Positions 46,491-58,437 of a stretch of DNA of 64,000 nucleotides are shown here, in pieces (position 1 is the first letter of the stretch; each line of letters opens with the position of its first letter). Made by a program: the position numbers and the translations under genes. The DNA comes from Enterobacter sp. Cy-643 (GTDB taxonomy: Bacteria > Pseudomonadota > Gammaproteobacteria > Enterobacterales > Enterobacteriaceae), in contig NZ_VWWV01000001.1 of NCBI RefSeq assembly GCF_011752815.1, forward strand, positions 558,001-622,000. Reading direction: 5' to 3'. The notes under the pieces were generated by a model, which was given only the letters and a program-made list of their open reading frames with translations, did not search any database and was not told the DNA's origin.

Positions 46491-47213
46491 TTAAATCACC
46501 CGCCCGGCGTCCGCCTCCCAGCGGTAGCCAACGCCGTACACGGCGCGAATAAACGACTGATCGATATCCAGCGATTCAAGTTTACGCCGCAGGTTTTTAA
46601 TGTGGCTGTCGATGGTGCGGTCGGTGACTACGCGGTAATCGTCATACAGATGATTCAGCAGCATTTCGCGTGAGAACACCTTGCCCGGTTCGTGGGAAAG
46701 GGTTTTTAGCAGACGGAACTCTGCGGGGGTCAGATCCAGCAGTTTACCGCGCCAGCTGGCCTGGAAGCGGCCTTCATCAATCACCAGCGGGCTTTCTTCC
46801 GAACCGGCAGAAATGGCCAGCTGGCGTTTGCAGCGGCGGAGGATAGTTTTCACGCGGGCGACGACCTCGCGCGGACTGTAGGGCTTGCAAATATAGTCGT
46901 CGGCGCCAATTTCCAGCCCCAGCAGGCGGTCAATCTCCTCTATTTTCGCGGTCACCATCACGATGGGCACTTCGGAGAAACGTCGAATCTCTTTGCACAG
47001 CGTCAGGCCGTCTGTACCGGGGAGCATCAAATCCAGCAGAATGAGATCCGGCGGCGTGTGGCGAACGTACGGCAGCACCAGATCGCCGTGGTTCAGGAGA
47101 GTCGGCGCATAGCTTGCCGCGCGGAGATAGTCGATGAGCAACTGCCCAAGCTTAGGTTCATCTTCTACGATCAAAATACGGGGCGTACTGTCGTCAATCG
47201 GTAGCTCGGTCAT
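46491..47213 (-). CDS. baeR: Response regulator BaeR
   Basis: 240 residues. The receiver domain has the phosphorylated D61 in [13 protein letters not shown] and K110-like VMVTAK. The OmpR-type winged helix ([25 protein letters not shown] to RRKLESLD) follows. With BaeS it responds to envelope stress, indole and flavonoids and activates mdtABCD, acrD and spy. It starts within the baeS stop (four-base overlap), closing the mdtABCD-baeSR operon. Confidence 0.96.
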   Translation of the reverse strand: MTELPIDDSTPRILIVEDEPKLGQLLIDYLRAASYAPTLLNHGDLVLPYVRHTPPDLILLDLMLPGTDGLTLCKEIRRFSEVPIVMVTAKIEEIDRLLGLEIGADDYICKPYSPREVVARVKTILRRCKRQLAISAGSEESPLVIDEGRFQASWRGKLLDLTPAEFRLLKTLSHEPGKVFSREMLLNHLYDDYRVVTDRTIDSHIKNLRRKLESLDIDQSFIRAVYGVGYRWEADAGRVI

Positions 47214-48604
47214 AGTGTCCTCGACGTTTCTGTTTCCAGAGGAAGTTCAACGGTAATACTAACGCCGCCAAGGCGTGAATGGGAGGCGGTTAGCGTTCCT
47301 CCATGGGCGGTCACAATATTCTGGCAGATAGACAGGCCAAGTCCTGAGCCGCCGCTGGCGCGGTTGCGGGATCCTTCCGCACGGTAAAAACGGTCAAACA
47401 GCTGGCCTAGCTGCTCGTCCGAGACGCCGGGCTCGCTGTCGTCAAAGCTCATTACAAACTGCTGATTCACGATTTTACCGCTAATCACCAGCTGTCCGCC
47501 GCTGTCGGTATAGCGGAGGCTGTTTTCCAACAGGTTATTGAACAGCTGCATCAGGCGGTCTCCGTCCCCAAAAATGATAGCGGATTCCGGTAGCGCCAGG
47601 CGTATCGCCAGCCCCCGGGAGTCGAAGCGGGAACGAAATGCCCCGGCAACCACCTCCAGCAGCGCGATGATATCCAGCGATTTTTTCTGGTAGGCCAGCG
47701 CCCCTTCATCGGACATGGAAAGCTGGTGCAGGTCGTCAACGAGCTTGGTCAGGGTGGCGACTTCCATCTGCAGTGAGGTGACGGACTCCGGCGTAAACTG
47801 GCGCACGCCGTCCTGAATGGCCTCCAGTTCGCCGCGCAAGACGGCAAGCGGGGTCCGCAGCTCGTGAGAGATATCCGCCATGTAAGCCCGGCGCATCTTG
47901 TGATTTTTTTCCAGAGTGCTGGCGAGCTGGTTAAAGTCCTGTGCCAGTCGCCCCAGTTCATCCTGGCTGCCAACCGCGACCCGGGTGGAGAAATCGCCGG
48001 CGGCCAGCTTGTGGGTACCATCAACCAGGCGTTTCACCGGGGCCAAAAGGCCACGGGCGAGCAGGAAGGTGGCCGCCGCCGCCAGCAAACTGGACAGGGC
48101 AACGATTATCCAACTCGTGCGCCGCTGCTGGCGGTCAAAGTTAATGTCGGTATTGCGGGTCAGTCGCTCAATGGGGGAGGCAATCACCCAGCCAACGTCC
48201 TGACCATTGACGTTAATCGCTTTGCGCATCCCGTCTGGAGGGAGCTTTTCTCGCGGGCCAACCAGAACCTGATAGTTTTGATCGACCACCCAAAACTTGG
48301 TGCGCCAGCCCTGCGGAGGCATGCCGTGTGCTTCATCACCGTCGCGCTCAAACGAACGTAAAATCTGAAATACAAACCTGTCGTTGTGCCGCAGGAAGCG
48401 CCAGTTGCCGTGAAGCGCATATTGCTCACCCAGGGCATCACTCAGCATCTCAATGCGCTGGGTATTGCCGCGCTTGATGTAGTCGATAAAGCCGCGCTCA
48501 AAGCTTAATCTCACGCCCCAGTGCATGATGGCCAGCACCAGCAGACAGGTGGAAAATATGGCGAGGAATAATTTCCCGGTGATCCCGGAGCGGCAGAGTT
48601 TCAT
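47210..48604 (-). CDS. baeS: Sensor histidine kinase BaeS
   Basis: 464 residues. A first membrane helix (12-31) and a second (165-184) flank a periplasmic sensor of about 130 residues. A HAMP domain (186-238), the phosphoacceptor H247 in [14 protein letters not shown], and an ATPase domain with [20 protein letters not shown] and GGSGLGLSI follow. It phosphorylates BaeR on envelope stress. It overlaps mdtD and baeR by four bases each. Confidence 0.96.
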   Translation of the reverse strand: MKLCRSGITGKLFLAIFSTCLLVLAIMHWGVRLSFERGFIDYIKRGNTQRIEMLSDALGEQYALHGNWRFLRHNDRFVFQILRSFERDGDEAHGMPPQGWRTKFWVVDQNYQVLVGPREKLPPDGMRKAINVNGQDVGWVIASPIERLTRNTDINFDRQQRRTSWIIVALSSLLAAAATFLLARGLLAPVKRLVDGTHKLAAGDFSTRVAVGSQDELGRLAQDFNQLASTLEKNHKMRRAYMADISHELRTPLAVLRGELEAIQDGVRQFTPESVTSLQMEVATLTKLVDDLHQLSMSDEGALAYQKKSLDIIALLEVVAGAFRSRFDSRGLAIRLALPESAIIFGDGDRLMQLFNNLLENSLRYTDSGGQLVISGKIVNQQFVMSFDDSEPGVSDEQLGQLFDRFYRAEGSRNRASGGSGLGLSICQNIVTAHGGTLTASHSRLGGVSITVELPLETETSRTL

Positions 48605-50016
48605 GTTTCGCTCCTTTTACGGCGGCTGATTACCGTATTTTCTGAACGGTCATTTGGGACGCGGGCAAACAGCAATGCCGGAAGGGCAATGACCAGCGCC
48701 ATGCAGAAATAGGTGTACATAAAGATACTGTGAGCCTGTTCCCCACCGGCCGGAAGTTGCTGGTGGCCAAACATGCCCAGCAGCAGGCCAGCGACGGTCA
48801 CGCCAATACTCATGGAAAGCTGCATGACCATTGAGAGCATGCTGTTGCCGCCGCTGGCGAGGTCATCCGGCAGATCTTTTAGCGTCAGCGTATTCATGGA
48901 AGAGAAGCGCATAGAGTTGACCATGCCCTGCACAAACAGGACGACCGGCAGCAGCCAGAACCATCCCATCAGGGCCGTACCCATAAACATCAGCGTGATC
49001 AGCGCCAGGCCGAGCGTGGCGACGACCAGTACGTTGCGGTAGCCGAAGCGGTTGACGACCTGCACAACGATACGCTTCATGCCCATGCTGCCCAGCACCA
49101 TAGGGACCATCATCAGGCCGGCATGGAGCGGAGAAAATCCGAGCCCAATCTGCAAAAACACCGGCGTCATAAACGGCAACATACCGCTGCCGATGCGTCC
49201 GCACAGACTGCCCAGCAGGCCAAGCGAAAAGGTTTTCGTGTTGAACAGATTGAGATTGAACAGCGCGTTTTCGTTGTCGCGCGCATGCCAGAGATAAAGC
49301 AGAATGGCGATAACCCCCCCGAGGATCAGCAACCCGAGCGTTTCGCTGGAAATACCCAGGCCCTTTTGCCCGTCCAGCGCAATGGTCAGCGCCGCCATCC
49401 CGAACGCCAGAAGCAGGAAGCCGGAAATATCAAAGCGACGGGTTTGCATGGTGTAGTTAGGCATCAGCCACAGGGTCGCTATGGCTCCAACAATGCCGAC
49501 CGGAATGTTTATCAGGAAAATCCAGTGCCATGACGCGTACTCCACCAGCACGCCGCCCAGCGCAGGGCCAAGCAGGGGGCCAACCTGGCCTGGGATCGTC
49601 ACGAAGGTCATCGCCGCCATATACTGCGCCCGCGGCACGATTTTCATTACCGTGAGGCGCCCCACCGGCACCATCATGGCGCCGCCAATGCCCTGCACGA
49701 CGCGCGCCAGAACAAGCTCATTGAGCGTTGAGGCGTTGGAGCAAAACAGGGACCCGAGAGTAAAAAGAACGATCGCCGTGAAGAAAATATTGCGAACGCC
49801 CACTCTGTCCGCCAGCCAGCCGCTTGCCGGGAGCATGACCGCGACCGTTAACACGTAAGCCACCACTACCGAGTGCATGTGCAGCGGGCTTACGCCCAGA
49901 CTATGCGCCATTGAGGGAAGGGCGGTATTAACAATCGTGGTGTCCAGCGCCTGCATAAAGAAGCCAAAAGCGACAATCCACAACTGCCAGCGAACGGCGG
50001 TGGGCAAATCGGTCAT
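48601..50016 (-). CDS. mdtD: Putative MFS multidrug transporter MdtD
   Basis: 471 residues of the DHA2 (14-helix) family. The motif [19 protein letters not shown] at the start and [30 protein letters not shown] are typical. In E. coli the protein is encoded with the mdtABC pump and has been proposed to export citrate or iron-citrate, but is not needed for RND drug export. Four-base overlaps with mdtC upstream and baeS downstream indicate coupling. Confidence 0.94.
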   Translation of the reverse strand: MTDLPTAVRWQLWIVAFGFFMQALDTTIVNTALPSMAHSLGVSPLHMHSVVVAYVLTVAVMLPASGWLADRVGVRNIFFTAIVLFTLGSLFCSNASTLNELVLARVVQGIGGAMMVPVGRLTVMKIVPRAQYMAAMTFVTIPGQVGPLLGPALGGVLVEYASWHWIFLINIPVGIVGAIATLWLMPNYTMQTRRFDISGFLLLAFGMAALTIALDGQKGLGISSETLGLLILGGVIAILLYLWHARDNENALFNLNLFNTKTFSLGLLGSLCGRIGSGMLPFMTPVFLQIGLGFSPLHAGLMMVPMVLGSMGMKRIVVQVVNRFGYRNVLVVATLGLALITLMFMGTALMGWFWLLPVVLFVQGMVNSMRFSSMNTLTLKDLPDDLASGGNSMLSMVMQLSMSIGVTVAGLLLGMFGHQQLPAGGEQAHSIFMYTYFCMALVIALPALLFARVPNDRSENTVISRRKRSET

Positions 50017-53000
50017 ACGGACAGAGCCTTACTTTCACGGGGTTTGCGGCTAAAGCGCAATCTCAGTCGGTCAAAGAACAGGTAAACCACCGGCGTGGTG
50101 TAAAGCGTCAACAGCTGGCTCACCACCAGTCCGCCTACGATGGTGATCCCCAGCGGCTGACGCAGTTCTGCACCATCACCGCTGGTCAGCACCAGCGGTA
50201 ACGCGCCAAACAGCGCGGCCAGCGTGGTCATCATAATCGGGCGGAAACGCAGCAGGCAGGCCTGGAAAATTGCCTCTTCCGGCGTTAAATCACCCTTACG
50301 CTGCGCCTCTATCGCGAAGTCCACCATCATGATGGCGTTCTTCTTCACGATACCTATCAGCAGCATGATACCGATTAGCGCAATCAGGCTGAAGGGGGCG
50401 CTGAAAAGTTCCAGCGCCAGCAGCGCCCCGACGCCCGCAGAGGGCAGCGTCGAGAGGATTGTCAGCGGGTGAACATAGCTTTCGTACAATATACCCAGCA
50501 CGATATACACCGTGGCAATGGCCGCCAGAATCAGAATCACCTGCGAGTTCATGGTCTGCTGGAACACCTGTGCCGTCCCGGCGTAGCTGCCGCGCACGGT
50601 GGACGGTACGCCCAGCGAAGTCATGGTTCTGTCGATGGCGTCGCTGGCTTCAGAAAGCGATACCCCGTCAGGCAGGTTGAACGAGATGGTTGATGCGGCG
50701 GACAATCCCTGATGGTTAACCGACAGCGGAGCGTTCGCTGGCTGCCACCTGGCAAAGTAGGAGAGGGGGATCGACTTCCCTTCGCTGTTAATCACAAACA
50801 TCTGGTTAAGCGAGCTGATGTCCTGGGTGTAGCGCGGGTCGACTTCCATCACCACCTTATACTGGTTCAACGGCTGGTAGATGGTGGAGATCTGGCGCTG
50901 ACCGAAGGCGTTGTTGAGCAGATTATTGGCATCCGAGACGCTGATCCCCAGCCGCGACATGGTTTCACGGTCGTAAATCAGATCCATCTCCGAGCCGTTA
51001 TCCTGCTGGTCGGAGTTAACGTCCGCCAGTTCCGGCAGCGCCGCCAGCGCTTTACGGATTTTCGGCTCCCACTCTCGCAGGGCGCTTAACTCATCGGAAA
51101 GCAGCGTGTACTGGTAGCTGGCATTCGCCTGACGGCCACCAACGCGAATATCCTGCACCGCCATTAAGTAGAGGTTGGCGCCGGGTTCTTTTGCGAGCTT
51201 GCCGCGCAGCCGGTCAATCACCTGCTGGGCGGTTTCACTGCGTTCGCTCAATGGCTTCAGTGAGATAAACATCATGCCGCTGTTAACCCGGGAACCGCCG
51301 GTAAAACCAGTGACGTTATCCACCGCCGGATCTTCACGGATGATCTTCATAAAGTCCTGCAGCTTCCCGCGCATGGCCTGGAAAGAGATGCTCTGATCGG
51401 CCTGAATATTGCCCATTAGCCTGCCGGTGTCCTGCTCCGGGAAGAAGGTTTTCGGGATAGCGATGTAGAGCCAGACGCTCAGGGCTATCGTACCGAGAAG
51501 TACCAACCCCACCAGCCGCGTATGGTTCAGCACCCATTTCAGCGAGCGCGCGTAGCCGCCCTGCATGGCAATCAGCAGGCGACCAAATCCACGGTTTTTG
51601 TTTCTCTTTTCCGGCGGCCGGTTTTTCAGCAGCCAGCCACACATCATCGGCGTGAGCGTGAGCGACACCACCAGCGAAATCCCGATAGCGACCGAAAGCG
51701 TGACCGCAAACTCGCGGAATAAGCGCCCCGGCAGTCCGCCCATTAACAGCAGCGGCAGGAAGACGGCCACCAGCGACAGGCTCATGGACAGCACGGTAAA
51801 GCCCACTTCCCGCACGCCCTGAAGCGCCGCCTGCATCGGCTTCACGCCCGCTTCCAGATGACGGGAAATATTTTCCAGTACCACGATGGCGTCATCGACC
51901 ACAAAGCCGGTGGCGATGGTCAGCGCCATTAGCGACAGGTTATTGAGGCTGAAGCCGCACAAATACATGGCGGCAAAAGTCCCGATCAGCGACACCGGCA
52001 CGGCCACCGCCGGAATAAAGGTCGCTCGCCCTGAGCGAAGGAACAGAAATACCACCAGAATGACCAGCGACACGGAGATCACCAGCGATTGTTCTACTTC
52101 GGCCAGCGAGGCGCGAATGGTCGGTGACCGGTCCTGGGCCACCTGAAGGTCGATGGAAGCCGGAATGGTTTCTCGTAATTCGGGGATTTTGGCGCGAATA
52201 CGATCCACGGTTTCGATGATGTTTGCTTCCTGCGACTTGCGAATCATCAGCAGGATGGCAGGTTTGGCGTTGGTCATCCCGGCGTTACGCACGTCCTGCA
52301 CGCTGTCGGTGACGCTGGCGACATCCTGAAGCCGCACAGCCGAACCGTTATTGTAATGCACGATAAGCGGCATATAGTTTGCCGCTTTTTTTAGCTCGTC
52401 GTTGGTCTGAATTTGCCAGCGACGCGCGCTGTCTTCTACCGAACCAAGAGGGCGACGAACGTTGGCATTGCTGATTGCAGTGCGGACAGCATCCAGCGAT
52501 ACACCCTGGTTAAACAGTGCCTGAGGATTAAGGTCCACGCGCACCGCGGGCAGGGAGCTCCCGCCGACGTCTACATCACCCACGCCGTCGATTTGCGAGA
52601 CGGTTTGCGCGAGCTGCGTGGAGGCAAAATCATACAGCTCGCCCTGCGAAAGCGTATCGGAGGTGAGCGTCAGGATCATGATCGGCGCATCGGACGGGTT
52701 GGCCTTGCGGTAAGTTGGCCGCCCAGGCATCCCGCTGGGCAGCAGGCTTTGGGCGGCGTTGATCGCCGCCTGCACGTCCCGCGCGGCACCGTTGATGTCG
52801 CGGTCGAAATTAAATTCCAGAATGATGCGGGTGCTGCCCAGCGAACTGGACGAGGTCATTTCGTTGACCCCGGCAATCCGGCTCAGGGAACGCTCCAGCG
52901 GCGTGGCCACGGACGACGCCATGGTTTCCGGCGACGCGCCCGGCAGCGAGGCGCTGACCATGATCACCGGAAAATCGACCTGCGGCAGCGGGGCAACCGG

Positions 53001-53096
53001 CAGCAGGCGGAAGCCCAGCACGCCGCACAGCGTAATGGCGACGGTCAATAAAATCGTCGCCACCGGGCGGTAAATGAAGAGGGCAAAAAACTTCAC
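50013..53096 (-). CDS. mdtC: RND multidrug efflux subunit MdtC
   Basis: 1027 residues starting at GTG 53096, directly after the mdtB stop. It has the 12-helix RND plan with two large periplasmic loops; [12 protein letters not shown]-type helix 11 ([24 protein letters not shown]) and [16 protein letters not shown] (helix 4 proton relay aspartates) are visible. MdtB and MdtC form an unusual heterotrimer that pumps bile salts, novobiocin and other drugs through TolC with the adaptor MdtA. It overlaps mdtD by four bases. Confidence 0.97.
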   Translation of the reverse strand: MKFFALFIYRPVATILLTVAITLCGVLGFRLLPVAPLPQVDFPVIMVSASLPGASPETMASSVATPLERSLSRIAGVNEMTSSSSLGSTRIILEFNFDRDINGAARDVQAAINAAQSLLPSGMPGRPTYRKANPSDAPIMILTLTSDTLSQGELYDFASTQLAQTVSQIDGVGDVDVGGSSLPAVRVDLNPQALFNQGVSLDAVRTAISNANVRRPLGSVEDSARRWQIQTNDELKKAANYMPLIVHYNNGSAVRLQDVASVTDSVQDVRNAGMTNAKPAILLMIRKSQEANIIETVDRIRAKIPELRETIPASIDLQVAQDRSPTIRASLAEVEQSLVISVSLVILVVFLFLRSGRATFIPAVAVPVSLIGTFAAMYLCGFSLNNLSLMALTIATGFVVDDAIVVLENISRHLEAGVKPMQAALQGVREVGFTVLSMSLSLVAVFLPLLLMGGLPGRLFREFAVTLSVAIGISLVVSLTLTPMMCGWLLKNRPPEKRNKNRGFGRLLIAMQGGYARSLKWVLNHTRLVGLVLLGTIALSVWLYIAIPKTFFPEQDTGRLMGNIQADQSISFQAMRGKLQDFMKIIREDPAVDNVTGFTGGSRVNSGMMFISLKPLSERSETAQQVIDRLRGKLAKEPGANLYLMAVQDIRVGGRQANASYQYTLLSDELSALREWEPKIRKALAALPELADVNSDQQDNGSEMDLIYDRETMSRLGISVSDANNLLNNAFGQRQISTIYQPLNQYKVVMEVDPRYTQDISSLNQMFVINSEGKSIPLSYFARWQPANAPLSVNHQGLSAASTISFNLPDGVSLSEASDAIDRTMTSLGVPSTVRGSYAGTAQVFQQTMNSQVILILAAIATVYIVLGILYESYVHPLTILSTLPSAGVGALLALELFSAPFSLIALIGIMLLIGIVKKNAIMMVDFAIEAQRKGDLTPEEAIFQACLLRFRPIMMTTLAALFGALPLVLTSGDGAELRQPLGITIVGGLVVSQLLTLYTTPVVYLFFDRLRLRFSRKPRESKALSV

Positions 53097-56000
53097 TTAC
53101 GCCTCCTCATGCTGTCGGCCGAAGCGACGACGCGTGTAGTGCGACAACCGGTCGAACAGCAGGTAAATCACCGGCGTGGTAAACAGCGTCAGCACCTGGC
53201 TGAGCAGCAGTCCACCCACCATGCCGATACCCAGCGGGCGCCGAAGCTCTGCGCCAACGCCGGTTGAAAGCATCAGCGGGAGCGCGCCCAGCAGCGCGGC
53301 GAGCGTGGTCATCAGAATCGGACGGAAACGCAGCAGACAGGCCTGGTAAATCGCTTCGTAAGGGGCCATGCCCTGTTCACGCTCGGCGGCCAGCGCAAAG
53401 TCGATCATCATGATCGCGTTCTTCTTCACGATACCAATGAGCAGGATGATGCCGATGATAGCGATAACGTCCAGTTCGGCCCCAGCCAGCATCAGCGCAA
53501 GCAGCGCGCCAACGCCCGCCGTGGGCAGCGTCGACAGAATGGTGATCGGGTGAATGAAGCTTTCATACAGCACGCCAAGCACGATATACATCGCCACGAC
53601 CGAGGCAATAATCAGCCAGATTGTACTGCCCAACGCGGCCTGGAAGGCGAGAGTGCTGCCCTGGAACTGCGTCGTGATATCCGACGGCATCGCCAGCTCT
53701 TTTTCCGCCGAGGTAATGGCATTCACCGCGTCGCCCAGCGATTTCCCTTCTGGGACGTTAAAGGAGAACGTGGTGGACGGGAACTGGTCGAGGTGATTGA
53801 TCGACAGCGGGGCAAAGCGCTGCTCCACCTTTGCAATCGCGCTTAATGGAATGCTGCCGCCGGTGCTGCTGGTAAGGCGAATGTTGTCGAGCGCGCTCAG
53901 CCCTGGCGTGGTGCTGGTGTCATGTTCGAGTACCACGCGATACTGGTTGGCCTGGGTGTAAATGGTTGAAATCAGACGCTGGCCGAAGGCGTTATACAGG
54001 GCGCTGGTCACCGATGACATGTTGATGCCGAGGCGGCTGGCGCTGTCGCGGTCAACGTTGACGTAGGCCATCAGCCCCTGATCCTGCCAGTCACTGCTGA
54101 TATCCGCGAGCTGAGGCAGCGTTTTAAGCTTGTCTTCCAGCTGCGGCACCCAGGTGCTGAGTTCGTCCAGCGAGGTCGCTTGCAGAGTGAACTGGTACTG
54201 AGTGCGGCTCACCGTGGTGTCGATGGTCAGATCCTGGATCGGCTGCAGATAAAGCTGCACGCCCGGGACGCTGGCGACATTCTGCTGCAATCTGTCAATC
54301 ACCGTCGGGATGCGGTCATCACGGTCGCTGAGCGGCTTAAGGTTAATTTGCAGGCGGGCGCTGTTTAACGAGGGATTGGTGCCGTCAACGCCGACAAACG
54401 ACGTCAGGCTTTCCACCGCAGGGTCTTTCAGTATCACGTCGGCCACCTGCTGCTGGCGCTGAGCCATGCTGGCGAAGGAGACCGACTGCGGAGCCTGCAG
54501 CGTGCCCTGGATGATGCCGTTATCCTGAATAGGGAAGAAGCCTTTGGGGATAAATATCCACAGCACAATGGTGAGCGCTAATGTGCCAAAAGCGACGCTA
54601 AGCGTTAGCCACGGATGATTCAGCACCTTGCTTAGCAGGCGGCCATAGGCGGCAATGATGTTATCAAACATCTTCTCGCTGGCGCGGGAGAAACGGTTCT
54701 GTTTACGCAGCGACTCGTGGCTCAGCATTCTGGCGCACATCATTGGCGTCAGCGTCAGTGAAACCACGGCGGAGATTAAAATAGAAATTGCCAGCGTGAC
54801 CGCAAACTCCCTGAATAGCCGCCCCACGATATCGCCCATAAACAGCAGTGGGATGAGCACCGCAATGAGCGAGAAGGTCAGGGAAATAATGGTAAAGCCG
54901 ATTTCTCCGGCACCTTTTAGCGCGGCGGCAAGCGGTTTCTCGCCTTTTTCGATGTAGCGAGAAATGTTCTCGATCACCACGATGGCATCATCTACCACGA
55001 ACCCAGTGGCGATGGTCAGCGCCATCAGCGTCAGGTTATTGATGGAGAAATCAAGGAATACCATCACTGCAAATGTGCCGACGAGCGACAGCGGCACGGC
55101 GACGGCAGGAATGATGGTGGCCGGCACGTTGCGCAGGAACAGGTAAATGATCATCACCACCAGAGCAATGGCCAGCATCAGCTCGTGCTGGGTGTCGGTC
55201 ACGGAGGCGCGAATGTTGGTGGTACGGTCGCTGAGCAGTTTCACTTCGACCGACTTCGGCAGGCTTTGGGTCAGCGTCGGCAGCATCTGGCGGATGCTGT
55301 CTGCCGTCTCAATGATGTTGGCCCCAGGCTGGCGCTGGACGTTCATCACGATGGCCTGCTGCTTGTTCGCCCAGGCGCCAAGCCAGCTGTTCTCTGCCCC
55401 TTGCTCAACGGTAGCGATATCCCCCAGGCGAATTGGCGCACCGTTCTGATAAGCAATGATTAAATCGCGGTATTCCTGGGCCGACTTCATCTGGTCGTTG
55501 GCGGAGAGCGTGACGGCACGTTCAGGGCCATCCAGGCTACCTTTGGCGGAGTTGACGTTGGCGTTGGTGATGGCGGTACGAATGGTTTCGCTAGTCAGGC
55601 CGAGTGCGGCAATCGCCGGCGCGTTCAATTTAACGCGAACGGCGGGGCGCTGGCCGCCCGCCAGCGTGACCAGGCCCACGCCAGAAACCTGGGAGATTTT
55701 CTGGGCTACGCGGGTTTCCACCATATCTTCCACCTGCGTCATCGGCAGGGCGGTTGAGGTCACCGCAAGCGTCATGATAGGCGGATCCGCCGGGTTGACC
55801 TTGCTGTAAACCGGCGGGTTTGGCAGGTCGGTGGGCAGGAGGTTGGTCGCGGCGTTGATGGCCGCCTGCACTTCCTGTTCGGCAACGTCAAGCGCCAGCG
55901 TCAGCTGAAACTGAAGGGTGATAACCGACGCCCCCCCGGCGCTTTGCGAGGACATTTGTTTCAGGCCAGACATCTGCCCAAACTGGCGTTCGAGCGGGGC

Positions 56001-56219
56001 AGTGATGGCCGAGGTAATCACATCCGGGCTGGCGCCGGGATAGAGCGTGACCACCTGAATGGTAGGGTAGTCCACCTCCGGTAGTGCTGATACCGGGAGA
56101 AAACGATAGCCAATAATCCCCGCCAGCAGAATTGCCACCATCAATAGCGTGGTGGCAACCGGACGGAGAATAAACAGGCGGGAAGGGCCGCCCGTGGAGC
56201 CAGGAGGTAACACCTGCAT
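53097..56219 (-). CDS. mdtB: RND multidrug efflux subunit MdtB
   Basis: 1040 residues, the E. coli length. [23 protein letters not shown] in helix 4 and [21 protein letters not shown] near helix 10 are the RND signatures. It is the second subunit of the MdtB2C heterotrimer. Its start codon shares one base with the mdtA stop (TGATG). It ends immediately before the GTG of mdtC. Confidence 0.97.
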   Translation of the reverse strand: MQVLPPGSTGGPSRLFILRPVATTLLMVAILLAGIIGYRFLPVSALPEVDYPTIQVVTLYPGASPDVITSAITAPLERQFGQMSGLKQMSSQSAGGASVITLQFQLTLALDVAEQEVQAAINAATNLLPTDLPNPPVYSKVNPADPPIMTLAVTSTALPMTQVEDMVETRVAQKISQVSGVGLVTLAGGQRPAVRVKLNAPAIAALGLTSETIRTAITNANVNSAKGSLDGPERAVTLSANDQMKSAQEYRDLIIAYQNGAPIRLGDIATVEQGAENSWLGAWANKQQAIVMNVQRQPGANIIETADSIRQMLPTLTQSLPKSVEVKLLSDRTTNIRASVTDTQHELMLAIALVVMIIYLFLRNVPATIIPAVAVPLSLVGTFAVMVFLDFSINNLTLMALTIATGFVVDDAIVVIENISRYIEKGEKPLAAALKGAGEIGFTIISLTFSLIAVLIPLLFMGDIVGRLFREFAVTLAISILISAVVSLTLTPMMCARMLSHESLRKQNRFSRASEKMFDNIIAAYGRLLSKVLNHPWLTLSVAFGTLALTIVLWIFIPKGFFPIQDNGIIQGTLQAPQSVSFASMAQRQQQVADVILKDPAVESLTSFVGVDGTNPSLNSARLQINLKPLSDRDDRIPTVIDRLQQNVASVPGVQLYLQPIQDLTIDTTVSRTQYQFTLQATSLDELSTWVPQLEDKLKTLPQLADISSDWQDQGLMAYVNVDRDSASRLGINMSSVTSALYNAFGQRLISTIYTQANQYRVVLEHDTSTTPGLSALDNIRLTSSTGGSIPLSAIAKVEQRFAPLSINHLDQFPSTTFSFNVPEGKSLGDAVNAITSAEKELAMPSDITTQFQGSTLAFQAALGSTIWLIIASVVAMYIVLGVLYESFIHPITILSTLPTAGVGALLALMLAGAELDVIAIIGIILLIGIVKKNAIMMIDFALAAEREQGMAPYEAIYQACLLRFRPILMTTLAALLGALPLMLSTGVGAELRRPLGIGMVGGLLLSQVLTLFTTPVIYLLFDRLSHYTRRRFGRQHEEA

Positions 56220-57472
56220 CAGGAGCGTGCTCCGTTGTGTTTGTGGCCGGGTTTCGCCTGAGCGGCAGGTTTCGCGTTATCGTCGGCCGCGCTGTGCGGT
56301 TCGACAACCTCAACCTGTGCGCCTTCCGTCAGGCGGTCAATGCCATCGGTCACCACGCGATCGCCTGCGGAAACGCCGGCGGCAATCACGACTTTCTGGC
56401 TGTCCTGAATCCCCGGCGTGACCAGATGTTTACTGACTTTGTTATCGCCGTTCAGTACCCAAACGAAGTGGCCTTCGTTGCCCATTTGCAATGCACCGGC
56501 TGGGATCACCACGGCATTTTGCTGGGTGTCCACCAGCATACGGGCGTTCACAAACTGATTTGGGAACAGCGCGTCATCCAGATTATCAAAGCGGGCTTTC
56601 AGCTTGATGGTGCCGGTGGTGGTATCGATTTGGTTATCAAGGCTCAGCAGTTTACCGCCGCTGAGTTTTACGCTGTTGGTGCGGTCCCAGGCTTCAACGC
56701 TCAGCGTTTCACCGGCTTTCTGCGCTTTAATCACCGTCGCGATGTCGTTTTCCGGCAGGGTGAACACCAGGTCAATCGGGTGCGTTTGCGTCAGGACGAC
56801 AATACCGTTGGTGTCGCCGGTGGAAATCTGGTTGCCAATATCAACCTGTTTCAGGCCAACCCGGCCGTCGATAGGGGCGGTGACGCGGCTCCAGTTAAGC
56901 TGCAGCTGAGCGCTGGCCACGGCTGCTTCATCGGCTTTAACCGTGCCGAGCGTGGATTCCACAAGCGACAGCTGAGTATCGAGATCCTGGCGGGAGACTA
57001 AATTAGTTTTTACCAGCTGTTGGTAGCGGGCCAGGTCGCGGCGAGCGTTTGCCAGGGTGGCCTGATCCTTAGCCAACTGCCCCTGGGCCTGAGCCAGCGC
57101 GACTTTAAACTGGCTTGGGTCAATTTCTGCCAGCAAATCACCGGCTTTCACCTGCTGGCCTTCCTGGAAATGAATGGCCAGAAGCTGCCCGTCAACGCGG
57201 CTACGCACCGTCACGGTATTGGCCGCGACGATCGTGCCAAGGCCGGTTAGGTAATGCGGCACGGCTTCACTGGTTGCCGTTGCAGCCTGAACCGGAGCCA
57301 GCGCCCCGCCACGCATTCCGCGTCGGCCGCCCTGGGCTGATGTCTGGCCTGTTTTAGCCTGGGGCTGAGTCCCCGAAGATGCATTATGGCTGCGCCAGAA
57401 CCAGACGGCGGCTATCACCACGAGAATAAAGGCTGTAATCCACAACCAACGGGAAGTCTGTGTGCCTTTCAT
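56219..57472 (-). CDS. mdtA: Membrane fusion (adaptor) protein MdtA
   Basis: 417 residues from ATG 57472 ([26 protein letters not shown]), preceded by AGAGAACACGTCATCT. The frame is open far upstream but those codons cover the promoter. A signal anchor, a lipoyl/biotinyl-like hairpin domain ([22 protein letters not shown]), a coiled coil (residues about 105-170) and a beta-barrel domain fit HlyD-type adaptors. It links MdtBC to TolC in the periplasm. First gene of the operon, with a BaeR box upstream. Confidence 0.95.
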   Translation of the reverse strand: MKGTQTSRWLWITAFILVVIAAVWFWRSHNASSGTQPQAKTGQTSAQGGRRGMRGGALAPVQAATATSEAVPHYLTGLGTIVAANTVTVRSRVDGQLLAIHFQEGQQVKAGDLLAEIDPSQFKVALAQAQGQLAKDQATLANARRDLARYQQLVKTNLVSRQDLDTQLSLVESTLGTVKADEAAVASAQLQLNWSRVTAPIDGRVGLKQVDIGNQISTGDTNGIVVLTQTHPIDLVFTLPENDIATVIKAQKAGETLSVEAWDRTNSVKLSGGKLLSLDNQIDTTTGTIKLKARFDNLDDALFPNQFVNARMLVDTQQNAVVIPAGALQMGNEGHFVWVLNGDNKVSKHLVTPGIQDSQKVVIAAGVSAGDRVVTDGIDRLTEGAQVEVVEPHSAADDNAKPAAQAKPGHKHNGARS

Positions 57473-57537
57473 AGATGACGTGTTCTCTTCCTGAAACGAT
57501 TTTAGGCGTAATGTTACTAGTTTAGTAACGGATAGCC

Positions 57538-57556
57538 CCGCAATGATGGAGGAAAT
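57538..57556 (-). promoter_or_regulatory. BaeR box upstream of mdtA
   Basis: On the minus strand ATTTCCTCCATCATTGCGG matches the known BaeR site (TTTCTCCATNATTGGC) closely. It lies about 65-85 bases before mdtA. Confidence 0.75.
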
Positions 57557-57695
57557 ATGAAGTACTGTCAGATTAGCAACATATAGTAAGTAAGTGATGT
57601 TTTCGTGGCCAAATAAAACTGTTTTTTCGCACAACGTTTTCCGAGGTATTACGCAAGTTTCAGCCCCAAAAGTAGTCATATCACGAAATGGAAAA

Positions 57696-57734
57696 TAAAC
57701 TGTGGTTTATATTTTTAATATAACCTATAGTTTA
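57696..57734. promoter_or_regulatory. Operator palindrome of the toxin-antitoxin locus
   Basis: TAAACTGTGGTTTATA (57696-57711) and TATAACCTATAGTTTA (57719-57734) are inverted repeats matching at most positions, separated by seven bases. They lie 12 bases before the toxin start, where an XRE antitoxin would bind. Confidence 0.6.
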
Positions 57735-57745
57735 TGAGGTGAGTA

Positions 57746-58110
57746 ATGACATGGAACGTGATATTTACCGACTATTTCTACTTTTAGTATCAGGCTCAGC
57801 CTGAAGAGCTCCGCAAACGGCTTGTGGCGGCATTCGGCAATATTGAGTTCTGGGGGCCTGCCTTAAGCCGCCCGCAGGCCGACACGGTAAAGGGATCTCG
57901 CTATCCCAATATGAAGGCATTACGTTTGCTATGGCGCGGCAACCCTTATCGGATCTTTTTTGATTTGACCCGCATCGCAGAGCCGTTGTGCTGTGTGGTG
58001 GAGACAAATCGAACGATAAGCGTTTTTATCAGGCACAGATAAAAGTGGCCGACACGCAATTTGCACATCACCTGGCGGAACTGGAGAATGAAAATGAAAA
58101 CCTTAACTGA
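57746..58110 (+). pseudogene. HigB/RelE-type toxin gene, inactivated
   Basis: The frame begins MTWNVIFTD, the usual start of HigB-type (RelE fold) mRNA-cleaving toxins, but meets TAG at 57785-57787 after 13 codons. The family has Trp at this place, so a TGG-to-TAG change is likely. After the stop the same frame continues YQAQPEELRKRLVAAFGN, then SRPQADTVKGSRYPNMKALR and NPYRIFF. One base is missing at about 57962-57963. In the next frame it resumes FDPHRRAVVLCGGDKSNDKR and ends at 58110 inside the antitoxin gene. Restored, it would be about 121 residues. Both lesions together indicate true decay, not a read error. Confidence 0.85.
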
Positions 58111-58390
58111 AGTGATGGCAGAGTTCTCGCCGGATGAGCAGGCCGAGATCCGTGCAATGACCGAAGTCTTAATTCTGGAAACGGGATTGCAGCTGGTGCG
58201 TGAAGAGCAGGGGCTATCTCAAAAACAAGTGGCGCAAAAAATGGGGGTTTCCCAGCCAGCAATCGCCGCGATAGAGCAACGAGGTAACGATCTCAAAGTG
58301 CTTACGCTGAAGCGCTATGTTGAGGCGCTGGGCGGCAAACTTTCTCTGCATCTGGAATTTCCCGAAAAGGAGAGGCGCTTTCAGATATAA
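58094..58390 (+). CDS. HigA-type XRE antitoxin
   Basis: 98 residues from ATG 58094, chosen because GGAG (58083-58086) is seven bases before it; an ATG at 58088 is too close. The helix-turn-helix is GLSQKQVAQKMGVSQPAIAAIEQRG (about residues 44-68), followed by NDLKVLTLKRYVEALGGKLSL, the usual HigA tail. It would bind the toxin and the palindrome at 57696. The toxin gene overlaps it by 17 bases but is broken, so this is an orphan antitoxin that may persist as a DNA-binding regulator or as protection from related toxins. Confidence 0.88.
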   Translation: MKTLTEVMAEFSPDEQAEIRAMTEVLILETGLQLVREEQGLSQKQVAQKMGVSQPAIAAIEQRGNDLKVLTLKRYVEALGGKLSLHLEFPEKERRFQI

Positions 58391-58392
58391 AA

Positions 58393-58415
58393 AAACCGCA
58401 GGAGGCCTGCGGTTT
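58393..58415. terminator. Terminator between the antitoxin gene and yegD
   Basis: AAACCGCAG (58393-58401) pairs with CTGCGGTTT (58407-58415); an A-run precedes it on the plus strand and TTTG follows. Serves both convergent genes. Confidence 0.8.
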
Positions 58416-58437
58416 GTTTAGTGATACTTTAACGCGG

